64,000 nt of DNA from an uncultured delta proteobacterium (GTDB taxonomy: Bacteria > Desulfobacterota > Desulfobulbia > Desulfobulbales > Desulfocapsaceae): contig CAIQWD010000016.1 in NCBI GenBank assembly GCA_903875445.1, positions 62,001 to 126,000 on the forward strand, given 5' to 3'. Shown one piece after another: positions 1-8,626 of this stretch. The notes below the pieces were generated by a model. The model did no database searches and was not told the origin of the DNA. It was given only the letters and a program-made list of their open reading frames with translations. The first letter of the stretch is position 1. Each line of letters begins with the position of its first letter. The translations under genes and the position numbers were made by a program.

Positions 1-40
1 GTCTATCAATGAAAAATAATACAGATTCAAGGAGATAAAA

Positions 41-1513
41 ATGGGAGTGAATTACTTTAATACCTTACCGCTGCGTCGGCAGATAGAGGAACTGTCCAAA
101 TGTCGCTTTATGGATGCGGCGGAGTTCGACGGTGTCGAGTCTTTGCAGGGGAAAAAGATCGTCATTGTCGGTTGTGGCGCCCAAGGCCTGAACCAAGGAC
201 TCAATCTGCGCGACAGCGGACTTGACATAACCTATGCCCTGCGGCAGGCGGCAATCACCGGAAAACGCCAGTCGTGGAAGAACGCCACGGAAAATGATTT
301 TGCCGTGGGCACCTACGAAGAGCTTATTCCGTCCGCCGATCTGGTGATCAATCTGACCCCCGACAAGCAGCATACCAACGTCGTTTCAACGATCATGCCG
401 CTGATGAAAAAAGGCGCCTGCCTCTCCTATTCCCACGGTTTCAACATCGTCGAGGAAGGGATGAAGATCCGCGAGGACCTGACGGTCATCATGGTCGCCC
501 CCAAGGCACCCGGCACCGAGGTTCGCCAGGAATACAAGCGGGGCTTCGGCGTACCAACCCTCATCGCCGTGCATGGCGAAAACGATCCGAACGACGAAGG
601 CTGGGATATCGCCAAGGCTTACTGCTGCGCTACCGGTGGCGATAAGGCGGGGGTGCTGGAATCCTCCTTTGTCGCCGAGGTGAAATCGGATCTCATGGGG
701 GAACAAACCATCCTCTGCGGCATGCTGCAGACTGGTTCCCTGCTCTGCTATGACAAGATGGTCGAACAAGGCATCGATGCCGGATATGCGGCAAAGCTCG
801 TGCAGAACGGTTGGGAGGTGATCACCGAATCCCTGAAATTGGGCGGCCTTACGGCAATGATGGACCGACTTTCGAACCCGGCCAAGATCAAGGCTTACAT
901 TCTCGCCGAGGAGTTGAAGAATATTCTCCGGCCGCTTTTTGAAAAACACATGGACGATATTGCCTCCGGCCACTTCTCGAAAACGATGATGGCCGATTGG
1001 GCAAACGACGACGCCAACCTTATGAAATGGCGGAAAGAAACCGGAGAAAGCGCATTTGAACGAGCCCCGGCGACCACTGCCAAAATCGAGGAGCAGGAGT
1101 ATTACGACAAGGGAATTCTTATGATCGCCATGGTTAAGGCCGGGGTGGAACTGGCCTTCGATACCATGGTCAGCTGCGGCATCAAAGAGGAATCGGCGTA
1201 TTACGAATCCCTCCACGAAGTCCCGCTTATTGCCAATACCATTGCCAGAAAGAAACTCTACGAGATGAACGTAGTGATCTCCGACACCGCCGAGTATGGC
1301 AACTATCTTTTTGCCAACGCGGCGGTGCCTTTGCTCAAGGACTTCATGAACACCATCGATACCGATGTCATCGGCAAGGGCTTTGAGCCTTCCGATAACG
1401 GGGTCGATAATCTCGACCTGATTCAGGTGAACGAAGGCATCCGCTACACGGTCATCGAAGGGGTCGGGGAAGAATTACGTTCGCACATGAGCGCTATGAA
1501 ACCGATAATGTAA
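41..1513 (+). CDS. ilvC: Ketol-acid reductoisomerase (class II, long form)
   Basis: Converts 2-acetolactate or 2-aceto-2-hydroxybutyrate to the dihydroxy acids of valine, leucine and isoleucine synthesis, using NADPH and Mg2+, in the cytoplasm. The 490-residue length and the sequence match the long enterobacterial type rather than the common form of about 330 residues. The Rossmann motif [11 protein letters not shown] lies near residues 43-53, and the duplicated all-helical knotted C-terminal region follows (motifs [13 protein letters not shown] and later [16 protein letters not shown]). The ATG has AGGAG about seven bases upstream. A strong hairpin with a T run follows the stop, so the gene ends a transcript; what lies upstream is outside the window. 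Identification is firm. Confidence 0.97.
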   Translation: MGVNYFNTLPLRRQIEELSKCRFMDAAEFDGVESLQGKKIVIVGCGAQGLNQGLNLRDSGLDITYALRQAAITGKRQSWKNATENDFAVGTYEELIPSADLVINLTPDKQHTNVVSTIMPLMKKGACLSYSHGFNIVEEGMKIREDLTVIMVAPKAPGTEVRQEYKRGFGVPTLIAVHGENDPNDEGWDIAKAYCCATGGDKAGVLESSFVAEVKSDLMGEQTILCGMLQTGSLLCYDKMVEQGIDAGYAAKLVQNGWEVITESLKLGGLTAMMDRLSNPAKIKAYILAEELKNILRPLFEKHMDDIASGHFSKTMMADWANDDANLMKWRKETGESAFERAPATTAKIEEQEYYDKGILMIAMVKAGVELAFDTMVSCGIKEESAYYESLHEVPLIANTIARKKLYEMNVVISDTAEYGNYLFANAAVPLLKDFMNTIDTDVIGKGFEPSDNGVDNLDLIQVNEGIRYTVIEGVGEELRSHMSAMKPIM

Positions 1514-1550
1514 GGCTATTCCTCCGGTTTTCATGGCCGGAAACACTGCA

Positions 1551-1588
1551 GGGAACCTGGATGATGACTTTTCAGGTTCCCTTTTTTT
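1551..1588 (+). terminator. Rho-independent terminator after ilvC
   Basis: A 9-bp stem GGGAACCTG / CAGGTTCCC with a loop of about 13 nt is followed directly by seven T residues, 38 bases after the ilvC stop. Confidence 0.88.
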
Positions 1589-1706
1589 ATTTTTATGCAC
1601 TTTTTTAAAAAAATTTACCGAACCAAGTCATTTGTTAAGAAAAATGTAAGGACGGGAAGGTATCGTGGGGACAACAACAATGAAGTTGGAGATTGTTGAA
1701 CAAGAT

Positions 1707-1730
1707 ATTGGTTTCCAAACGGAAACCAAT
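1707..1730. promoter_or_regulatory. Perfect inverted repeat upstream of the ComEA-like gene
   Basis: ATTGGTTTCC and GGAAACCAAT are perfect 10-bp arms around AAAC. A second small hairpin GGGGC-atcc-GCCCC follows at 1737-1750. Neither has a T run, so a protein-binding site or structured 5' leader is more likely than a terminator. Function is inferred from position only, about 50 bases before the ATG at 1783. Confidence 0.4.
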
Positions 1731-1782
1731 GGAAGAGGGGCATCCGCCCCATTACAGAAAACCCACATTTTGAGGAGGTTCC

Positions 1783-2175
1783 ATGAAAGCTTTACATTTG
1801 TTACTGGTAACTATTTTTACTTTTTGCTTTAGCCTGCCGGTTCTCTACGGTGATGTTCAGGCGGCAAGCAATAAACAAGAGGTTGTCGCTCCGGTCGATA
1901 ACGCCACCGCACCTCTAATAGTTACCCCGGATGGGAAAAAAAGTTCAACAAGAGCAACGAAAGCAAGCAAAGGCATTCCCAAGGACGTTAATATAAATAC
2001 TGCCGACAAGGCAACACTTATCCTCCTGCCAGGCATCGGACCGGTGACTGCCGAGGCGATTCTCACCTACCGCAAAGATAACGGTAATTTCAAGAGCATC
2101 GATGAACTGAGAAAGGTGAAAGGCATTGGTGAAAAACACCTGGCAAAACTTAAGCCGTTTCTGCAGGTAATTTAG
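1783..2175 (+). CDS. ComEA-like secreted helix-hairpin-helix protein
   Basis: A 130-residue protein with an N-terminal signal peptide or anchor (hydrophobic residues 4-22, possible cleavage near VQA at 26-28), a Lys/Thr/Pro-containing linker, and a tandem helix-hairpin-helix domain from about residue 69 (motifs NINTA, LPGIG at 82-86 and VKGIG at 112-116). This is the DNA-binding domain of ComEA, which captures double-stranded DNA in the periplasm during natural transformation. Short stand-alone ComEA-like proteins are widespread, including in species not known to be competent, so a role in DNA uptake is likely but unproven. It has a strong GAGGAGG ribosome site and no com or pil gene beside it. 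Confidence 0.85.
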   Translation: MKALHLLLVTIFTFCFSLPVLYGDVQAASNKQEVVAPVDNATAPLIVTPDGKKSSTRATKASKGIPKDVNINTADKATLILLPGIGPVTAEAILTYRKDNGNFKSIDELRKVKGIGEKHLAKLKPFLQVI

Positions 2176-2214
2176 ACTTTTAGAAGAGTCCCGTCTCTCG
2201 GGATGAGATCTTCA

Positions 2215-2259
2215 GAGCCGTAGCGAAATTAGAGCTATGTTCTCTTTTCGTTACGGCTC
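2215..2259. terminator. Hairpin between convergent comEA-like and PilZ genes
   Basis: GAGCCGTAGCGAAA (2215-2228) pairs with TTTCGTTACGGCTC (2246-2259), with one G.T wobble, across a 17-nt loop. A smaller stem TCCCG-tctct-CGGGA precedes it. It lies between convergent genes and probably ends transcription from both sides, though no good T run follows on either strand. Confidence 0.6.
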
Positions 2260-2264
2260 ACACT

Positions 2265-2636
2265 CTACTCCTCAAGACTGAGGAGAAAATCCAGTTCTTT
2301 TTCCTGGCGGGGTGTGAGATCCATGAATTCTACCCCGATCTCCAATTCAAAACTCCCGGAAAGATCCGGATGTCCGCTGTTTCTCTCCCAGAGCTTGCGC
2401 ACCATGAGCTGCTTAAGATGAATACCCTTGGCATTGATGATATCCATCGACCATATGGCAGGAAAAGCATGGGGGTAGAGGCAACCGAAGGACAGACCAT
2501 CTCTGCCAATATCCATAATTTTGCCGGTTCCTAGGCCGGTGATGCCAAGAAGATGCACTTCATTGTATCGCTCATTTTTTCTTCGTTCCCTCAAATATGC
2601 GGGACCAAGAGATTCGTGTAGGATAAGCTGATTCAT
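2265..2636 (-). CDS. PilZ domain protein (downstream member of a pair)
   Basis: A 123-residue cytoplasmic protein. The PilZ signature is present: a basic RRKNERY segment near residue 20, then DIGRDGLSFG, matching the RxxxR ... (D/N)xSxxG c-di-GMP binding pattern, although the second motif has DG where S is usual. The start at 2636 is chosen because it has a GGAGGG ribosome site six bases upstream and removes an overlap with the next gene; an upstream in-frame start at 2747 would run into that gene. The protein probably responds to c-di-GMP. No effector domain is fused, so the output is unknown. Confidence 0.75.
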   Translation of the reverse strand: MNQLILHESLGPAYLRERRKNERYNEVHLLGITGLGTGKIMDIGRDGLSFGCLYPHAFPAIWSMDIINAKGIHLKQLMVRKLWERNSGHPDLSGSFELEIGVEFMDLTPRQEKELDFLLSLEE

Positions 2637-2658
2637 TTTTCCCTCCAGAGTGCATGGG

Positions 2659-3084
2659 TTATAAATTTCTTCCTGCAAATCGCTGTCGTTTGCCTTTCGA
2701 CCAGGAGTCCCGAATAACAAAAGGACACTCTTGGGCAAATTCCTCACCCATCGCCATCGGATTTCTGCTTTCGTAGAGGAGCAGAGTTTGTAGCAAGGAA
2801 AAGGTGTTTAAGCCCATTTCGGTGTACCGGATGGCGATTCCGTCCCGCTCCAACCTTATTATTCTACAGGTGAGATTGAGAACAAATGGCCGTTCCGCCC
2901 AACGTTCATTGAGAGTTACGGTGCATCGGCTACCGACTTCATGGCTGAACCGTCCGACTATGAACATTCCGGACAGGCTTATATTTCTTGTCGAATAGAG
3001 CTTGCTGTGACGGTTGTTGAAGGTAACACCAATCATTCGCGAAGAAAATATTCTATCGTTATTTCGTCTGTTTTTTGTCGACAT
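2659..3084 (-). CDS. PilZ domain protein (upstream member of a pair)
   Basis: A 141-residue protein with the PilZ pattern: basic N-terminus RRNNDR (about 6-11), then NISLSGMFI (about 34-42), which fits the (D/N)xSxxG motif, and the following beta-barrel strands. It is expected to bind c-di-GMP. It lies 22 bases upstream of a second PilZ gene on the same strand, so the two are very likely co-transcribed. A G-rich stretch about ten bases before the ATG can serve as ribosome site. The last 30 residues are basic and may be disordered. Target unknown. Confidence 0.78.
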   Translation of the reverse strand: MSTKNRRNNDRIFSSRMIGVTFNNRHSKLYSTRNISLSGMFIVGRFSHEVGSRCTVTLNERWAERPFVLNLTCRIIRLERDGIAIRYTEMGLNTFSLLQTLLLYESRNPMAMGEEFAQECPFVIRDSWSKGKRQRFAGRNL

Positions 3085-3396
3085 GGCTTCATAACCCCCC
3101 AGTTGTCTTTATTGGAAGAGTGCTTCGCCGGAATCTTCTTGTTTAACTATTAGCAAATCTTATGCCATTATTATTTAGATAACCATATTAGGGTGTTACC
3201 TGTATGGTCTCAGAAAATAGGCGGGACAATTGGATCAATTTTTGCTGGATGAGCAAGGGCAAGCGCAGAAAATGCTCAGCGACTCCGAAAGCGGAAAATC
3301 TGCCAGGGAATTCCTTGTTCCATAGAGATGAATCCCGGGTGGATTTTTAAAAAAGAAGAGAAAAACAACCTTATGACAAGGTGAATATTCTGCTCG
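3085..3396. other. Intergenic region between the PilZ pair and the L,D-transpeptidase locus
   Basis: AT-rich spacer on the upstream side of the PilZ genes and the downstream side of the transpeptidase locus. It should hold the PilZ promoter. An imperfect dyad ACCATA...TATGGT surrounds GGTGTTACC near 3182-3209. No gene, tRNA or clear terminator was seen. Confidence 0.4.
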
Positions 3397-4813
3397 CTAC
3401 ATAATTTCATTTTCTATCATCCAGCGGTTTTTCTTATTAATCAGATGCAGTGTTTTTGTTCCACTTGCCTGCAGTTGATCGGATTTGTAGATTTGTTGAA
3501 ACGAAACATCGGCTCCGGTGGATGTCCATTCGATGGCGACATTATGGATTTGGACGGCTATGTATTTGTATTTTTGATTTAAATAAAATTTCTTAGCTCG
3601 CCATTGTTCCCTGTTGAGATTGCTGTTTTTAAAAGAAGGGCTATAACAGTTAATATAGGCATCAATGTCCTTGGACGCCCAGGCTGACCGCCATTTTTCA
3701 ATAAAGGCGAGCAATTCCTCGCCCTTATCGAAAGACGGTTTGGACGGTTTGCTAGTTACAGGTCGGCTGGACTTGGTCTCTGGTTCTTCGGTTTTTGCCA
3801 CGAGGTTGCTGCTTTTAGCGGCAGGGGCAGAAGCTTTTGCCAGGTGCGGATTGGGGGTTTGTGCCGGGGTGTTGGCTTTTGCCGCAAGGTCATGAGTTTT
3901 CACTCCAAGTTCATCGGTTTTCGTTACAAGTTCGTTGCTCTTAGCTGCAAGCTCATTTTTGGTGGGCCGCAAAGCCAGAATGGTGGGAGTGGTATCTTGA
4001 TTCTGGACGGCATAAAGGGTTCTCCAGTTGCCGGTGGGGGCTTGGGTCAGGTAGGCACGTTTGCGCTCATTATATTGGGTAAGTTTATCATCGAAGATTT
4101 TATAACCGATGGAGATGATGATCTGTTTCCCCCCGCTTGAGATATGTGAGGGTCTTGATGTTCTCGATCGGGGTCTTCGCTTGGTTAAAGGAGAGTTTCT
4201 CGAGAACATCGTTAAACCGGGCACTGTTTTTTTCAAGAAGGAGGTTGGTACCGAGCGAGAGTTCCGATTCGCTGTCAAGAACAATGATCGGGACTGTATT
4301 AATAGCAAGATAAGGCGCCAGTTCATCAAGGTCGCTGTTGTTGAGCACTATGCAACCATTGGTGCTGTTCGGGTTAAGTTTCTTGTTGGTGCCGTGAATA
4401 AAAATACCGTCCCCGTGATGTCCCGCATGGTGATCGAACACATTCGGATAGTCGAGATGAAAGGCACGGCTACCAAAAACGGTGATTCGTTTGTCTTCAT
4501 AAATTTCGGTGATATGGTAGATGCCATCGGGTGTCCGCGCATCGCCGCTGGTCTTCTTGGGGCCTGGCTTTTCACCTGTGGCACAGGTGAATTCCTTTAG
4601 CATTTTCAGGCTGTCCTTCTGTTCGAACAGCTTGAGTTTCTGGTATTTTTTCTCGACCACGACAAAATACGAAGGTCCATCGGTGGCATAAAAGAAGAGT
4701 TGTAGATGTCCCTCCGGTTCGGGGGCTTGTGCCTGAGATGCTTCCAGATTTACACAAAGGAGAAATAAGCTGAAAACAAGAGTCAAAATAAAACTATAGC
4801 TATGTGATCTCAT
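3397..4813 (-). pseudogene. Secreted L,D-transpeptidase with NTF2-like C-terminal domain, split by a frameshift
   Basis: The first segment (4813 to about 4134) encodes a signal peptide (residues 1-28) and a YkuD-type L,D-transpeptidase domain with catalytic His140 (IFIHGTN) and Cys154 (STNGCIVL). Such enzymes cross-link peptidoglycan or attach lipoproteins to it. In this frame the protein ends at 4100 after 237 residues. The second segment, in the +1 frame and ending at 3397, continues with KQIIISIGYKIFDD..., a linker of degenerate repeats (ELAAKSN ELVTKTD ELGVKTH DLAAKAN) and a SnoaL/NTF2-like domain (FIEKWRSAWASKDIDAYINCYSPSF). Removing one base from the G6 run (C6 on the + strand, 4129-4134) joins the two into one protein of about 470 residues with the architecture known for this family. 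It could be a recent pseudogene, a phase-variable or slippage gene, or a sequencing error. The catalytic domain is complete either way. Confidence 0.75.
4129..4134 (-). other. G6 homopolymer at the frameshift of the L,D-transpeptidase gene
   Basis: Read on the - strand, CTC AAG CGG GGG GAA ACA leaves the domain frame, while dropping one G gives CTC AAG CGG GGG AAA CAG, which continues into the NTF2-like part. This is the only place where the two frames need to be joined. Confidence 0.65.
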
Positions 4814-5363
4814 AATATGTAATGATAAATATATATATCTGTTAGGTGCCGTCGGGAACGGTGTCCGTATTAGGAAGGTTCGGGTCGATTTTTCTTTGAA
4901 ACATTCTCAAAATTTCGGATTTTATCCTGTATAAGAGGCAAAAGCAATGCTCGTACCGCTTTCTTTCCGCAAAAGCGTATCGTTCTTTCACAATAAAAAA
5001 AGCCGCAGAGAAAAACGGTGCGCTACACGATTGACCAACTTAGCTTATTCCTCGGAATTTGACAAATTCTCTTGGATGGGTCAGAAATAATTTCTCACTT
5101 TTCGAAAAGGTCGATGTTTCGAATCGGCAACAGAAGAGGACCCGGGAGAATTTCCAAGACGGTTGGCGGCAGTCAAACTTTTTTCTTCAAAACCTCAAGG
5201 CATTATCATAGTATCTCTGGAAATCGGATCGTTTTGAAAATGCCTTGCTTGAGGACGGTTTATCGGCTAGTCTTAAAAGAGAAATGGTTCGGTAGTGTAA
5301 ATATTTGTTCGATGAAACGGAGGGATACCTCTATCATACGTCCATGAATTCGGGGAGAGCACG
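4814..5363. other. Divergent intergenic region
   Basis: About 550 bases between the L,D-transpeptidase gene (leftward) and the Cache receptor gene (rightward), so it should hold both promoters. A 91-codon open frame at 5072-5347 on the + strand has no recognisable family, no ribosome site and atypical composition, and I do not regard it as a gene. No RNA gene or repeat was recognised. Confidence 0.4.
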
Positions 5364-6458
5364 ATGGTCGCAGATAAAACAACCGATCGACAAAAGGTGA
5401 GGTTCAAGATCCTTTACCAGATTCTTATAACCATGTTTATAATCGCCCTCATTCCCCTTGGTGGCCTGTGGTATATTAGTATTTACAAGTCCAAACAGGA
5501 ATGGACTGCAAACATCTTTCAAAATCTTGTCAAAAATACCGAGAACCTTACCCGCAGCGTCGATGATTGGACATCAATGAACCTCAGGCTCTTAGAGCAA
5601 AATGCCGCTTTGCCTGCCATTCTTAGCATGGATGCCAAGACACAGGCTCCGGTGCTTAAATCGATTACCACTGCCTACGAATGGATATATCTCGCCCATA
5701 TTATTCTCCCTGATGGCCAGAACCTCGGACGAAGTGACGGTAATCCTCCGATATTTTATGGCGATCGGGAATATTTTCAGCAGGTATTGGGTGGCAAAGC
5801 AACTGGTCAGCAGGTATTGATCGGGAAGACATCCAACAAACCAGCTCTCACTTTGGCCAAGCCGATAAAAGGTGAAGGGGCGAAAAATCTGGGTGTTATA
5901 GCCACTGCCATGACTCTCGAGGATCTGTCGAAAACCATAACCAAAACAAAAATCGGGGAGACCGGCTTTGCCATTTTGCTTGACTATAAGAACCGGCTGG
6001 TCGCCCATGGCAAAGGTGCAATTGCCTCCGAGTTACAGGATTTCAGTTCCCATCCCGCCCTACAGCAGCACAACAGGTTTGATCACGATTCCTTCGTTTT
6101 TGTCGAAGAAGGCAAAAAAATTGTCGCCTATACCCAAAAAACCAATTTGGGTTGGACCCTCATTGTCCAGCAGGATTATCAGGAGGCCTATGCAGCTGCC
6201 GAGGCAGCGCAGAGAAATGCGGTTCTCCTTCTTGTTTTTACTTTGGTAACCGTAACGCTGATTGCCTTTCTGCTGGCCCATCGTCTCAGCACGCCGATTC
6301 GCAATCTGACATCGATTGCCGATGAAATCAGCCGCGGCAATTTAGGTGCCGAGATAAAAGAGACCGGTCGCAGCGACGAGATTGGTGCACTTGCCAGAGC
6401 AATAGAACGGATGGGTGTCAGCATCCAGATGGCGTTTGAAAGACTACGGAAAAGGTAG
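5364..6458 (+). CDS. Membrane sensor with dCache and HAMP domains, no output domain
   Basis: A 364-residue inner-membrane receptor. Transmembrane segment 1 is at about 17-40, a periplasmic double-Cache domain at about 42-280 (motif GDREYFQQVLGGKATGQ and the later IGETGFAILLDYKNRLVAHG), transmembrane segment 2 at about 286-305 and a HAMP domain at about 306-358. It stops right after HAMP: no methyl-accepting, kinase, GGDEF or phosphatase domain follows. Cache domains bind small ligands such as amino or organic acids. The next gene starts six bases after the stop, so the cytoplasmic output probably lies in that partner. The ATG has a weak GGGGAGAGC ribosome site. Confidence 0.85.
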   Translation: MVADKTTDRQKVRFKILYQILITMFIIALIPLGGLWYISIYKSKQEWTANIFQNLVKNTENLTRSVDDWTSMNLRLLEQNAALPAILSMDAKTQAPVLKSITTAYEWIYLAHIILPDGQNLGRSDGNPPIFYGDREYFQQVLGGKATGQQVLIGKTSNKPALTLAKPIKGEGAKNLGVIATAMTLEDLSKTITKTKIGETGFAILLDYKNRLVAHGKGAIASELQDFSSHPALQQHNRFDHDSFVFVEEGKKIVAYTQKTNLGWTLIVQQDYQEAYAAAEAAQRNAVLLLVFTLVTVTLIAFLLAHRLSTPIRNLTSIADEISRGNLGAEIKETGRSDEIGALARAIERMGVSIQMAFERLRKR

Positions 6459-6464
6459 GCAACT

Positions 6465-7013
6465 ATGACTCAGGATTACATTCATTTCTCAGAAATTGTG
6501 GCTGAAATCGGTAGATTATGTAAGCAGAAAGCAACCGGCACCCTGTTCGTTGCCACACGCGACAATCGCAGCGCCCAGATTATGCTCGACAAGGGTGAAA
6601 TTGTTTTTCTCTTCTTTTCCAGCAAACGCGGCCAGGAGGCCCTCGACCTGATGTCGAAGATCAGCGATGGTCGCTATCGATTCCAGGAGGGCGGAGTCGG
6701 TTTGCGGCGCATGCAACTCCCTGCCACCCAGACTATCCTGCATGTTCTCGGCGGTGGTTCGGGGCAGGTCACCTCCCCTGCTCGGGAGCAGGCAGAAAGA
6801 GCTTCGCTTGGCAACGGACTCAGTGCCGAACAAAAAAGCGTTCTTGAAAGCTGTCTGGCCGATTGCATAGGGCCGATGGCTGCCATTATATGTGAGGATA
6901 ATTTTCAGTCCGCAGTCGATTTGCATGCGGCAATAGAGGCGCTGGCTGAGGAAATCCCTTCTCCTGGACAGGCAAAGAAGTTCAGGGAAATGGTCGCTGC
7001 AAAACTCGGTTAA
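6465..7013 (+). CDS. PATAN (DUF4388) domain protein, partner of the Cache-HAMP receptor
   Basis: A 182-residue soluble protein. Residues about 8-75 match the DUF4388/PATAN pattern (SEIVAEIGRLCKQKATGTLF ... LDKGEIVFLFFSSKRGQEAL), found in bacterial signalling proteins next to receiver and roadblock domains. The C-terminal 65 residues (LSAEQKSVLESCLADCIGPM...) resemble the small helical domain often found after PATAN. It is separated from the Cache-HAMP gene by six bases, which implies translation from one mRNA. Inference: it links ligand sensing at the membrane to an unidentified regulator. It has no enzymatic motif. Confidence 0.7.
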   Translation: MTQDYIHFSEIVAEIGRLCKQKATGTLFVATRDNRSAQIMLDKGEIVFLFFSSKRGQEALDLMSKISDGRYRFQEGGVGLRRMQLPATQTILHVLGGGSGQVTSPAREQAERASLGNGLSAEQKSVLESCLADCIGPMAAIICEDNFQSAVDLHAAIEALAEEIPSPGQAKKFREMVAAKLG

Positions 7014-7098
7014 AACATCTCTCCTCACTGCATGGCCGGTCTTGCGCTGAGCATATCACGGCCTGGGGGTGATACGTCTTCATCGTAGTTCTGTCAGT

Positions 7099-8487
7099 TC
7101 ATTGCGGCGCCTCATTTTTCCGTGTTCTGCCGACGGAACAGACAATCCCTATCACTCCCAGCAGGCTGAAAATTGCCATGGCTGCACGCATGGCGGCAAG
7201 AAACAAATGCTTGGTTTCCGGGTTGATTGATTGTTTCCCGAGAAACCAGGCGAGCACTACCGTGATGAGAGTCATTGCCGTCAGCATGCCGATAGTCCGC
7301 ATGGTGGCGATCATGCTGGATGCCATGCCATAATCGGCTCTATTGATACTGGCCATGATTGCGGTAGTATTCGGGGTCGAGAAAAATCCGAATCCCAGTC
7401 CCATGATGATGAGAACGGCAAAGATGAGAAGCATGGAGGATGTGGCACTGATGAAGATGGCGCAGACCATGGCGACGGTACACAGAGCCATGCCGGTGGT
7501 GGCGATGGGAGCCGGGCTGTAAGCATCGGCCAATCGACCGGCGATGGGGGCGCAGAATGCCATGAGCAGTGGCTGGGTGATGAGGATGAAACCGGCAATC
7601 TTAGGCGAGATACCCCTGATGACCTGGAGATAAATGCTGAAAAAGAATGTAATGCCGAACGAGGCGGCATAATTGAGCCAGGTGGCGATATTGCTCAAAG
7701 CAAACACCCTGTTGGCAACGATTTTTTTCAAAGGGAAAATGGGGAATTCGATGGCATTTTCAAAGACCAGAAAGGCGGTCATGACGAGCAAGCCGGAGCC
7801 TGCAAGCCACCTCGCTCCGGGAAAAGACTGCGCCTCAAGGATTCCGACAATGATGCAAAACAAGGCAATAATATAAAGAATCGAGCCGATCCAGTCAAAT
7901 CGTTCCCCTTGGGCTCCAGCCCATTCGCCCTTCAAACGCAGAAGGGCAAAAAGCAGAGCGGTGCATTCAATCGGCACGGCGCTGTAGAAAATCCATCGCC
8001 ATCCGAGGTAATCAATCATCAGTCCTGCCAGCAAAGGGCCGGCCGAGATGCCAAGATACACGGAGGAGACCACAACACCCAAGGCCCTCCCGCGTTCCGC
8101 AGGAGGATAGATGGCAGAGAGGATGGCCAAACTTGAAGAAGTTATCATTGCCGCGCCAATTCCTTGGAAGAAGCGGAAAAATATGAGCAAACCGATGCTC
8201 GGAGCCATGGCCAGGGACAGAGTGGCCGCGGTAATTACAAAGATGCCCGAAAGGAAAATTTTTTTACGACCATGGATATCGGCGTAGCGGCCAATTGGCA
8301 GAAGCAACAAGGCAACCGCCAGGACGTAGACCATCTCGATCAGTCCGAGTTGCACTGCACCAGCGGAAAATTCCTGGCCGATACTTGGCAGAGCGACACC
8401 GATCGCGGAAAACATAAAGGGCGTAAGAAACTGCACGGCAGCGATGACCCAGAGGGTGGCGGTTGGAGATTTAGCGGCACTCGGCAT
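7099..8487 (-). CDS. MFS drug-resistance type exporter (DHA2, 14-TM family)
   Basis: A 462-residue polytopic membrane protein of the major facilitator superfamily. It shows the loop 2-3 signature GRYADIHGRKKIF and the motif C region LGISAGPLLAGLMIDYLGWRWIFY typical of EmrB/QacA-type proton antiporters that export drugs or other organic compounds. The start at 8487 (MPSAAKSPTATLWV) is chosen because the first membrane helix follows at once and AGGGA lies upstream; the open frame extends back to 8772 but would overlap the divergent gene and adds no MFS-like sequence. No adjacent regulator or membrane-fusion protein, so the substrate is unknown. Confidence 0.88.
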   Translation of the reverse strand: MPSAAKSPTATLWVIAAVQFLTPFMFSAIGVALPSIGQEFSAGAVQLGLIEMVYVLAVALLLLPIGRYADIHGRKKIFLSGIFVITAATLSLAMAPSIGLLIFFRFFQGIGAAMITSSSLAILSAIYPPAERGRALGVVVSSVYLGISAGPLLAGLMIDYLGWRWIFYSAVPIECTALLFALLRLKGEWAGAQGERFDWIGSILYIIALFCIIVGILEAQSFPGARWLAGSGLLVMTAFLVFENAIEFPIFPLKKIVANRVFALSNIATWLNYAASFGITFFFSIYLQVIRGISPKIAGFILITQPLLMAFCAPIAGRLADAYSPAPIATTGMALCTVAMVCAIFISATSSMLLIFAVLIIMGLGFGFFSTPNTTAIMASINRADYGMASSMIATMRTIGMLTAMTLITVVLAWFLGKQSINPETKHLFLAAMRAAMAIFSLLGVIGIVCSVGRTRKNEAPQ

Positions 8488-8626
8488 GTTCTTCCCTGTT
8501 GCAGTTCTCTCGAATATTGTCTTTAATGTGCGTCTTGCAAGATGCTGTGATTGTGCCGCATTCTTAGAAATTGCTCGGCCACCTGCCAACAAGTAAATAA
8601 TCGAATTGAGGAAGTACAATATTTCC

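Noticed and set aside
3397-4329. A separate 310-residue gene in place of the transpeptidase C-terminal part
   Set aside because: Its first 65 residues overlap the transpeptidase domain out of frame, are basic low-complexity sequence and match nothing; the sensible part begins exactly at the G6 run.
5072-5347. 91-codon open frame on the + strand between the transpeptidase and the Cache receptor
   Set aside because: No ribosome site, no family resemblance and unusual composition (many Arg, Ser and Phe). It looks like open intergenic sequence.
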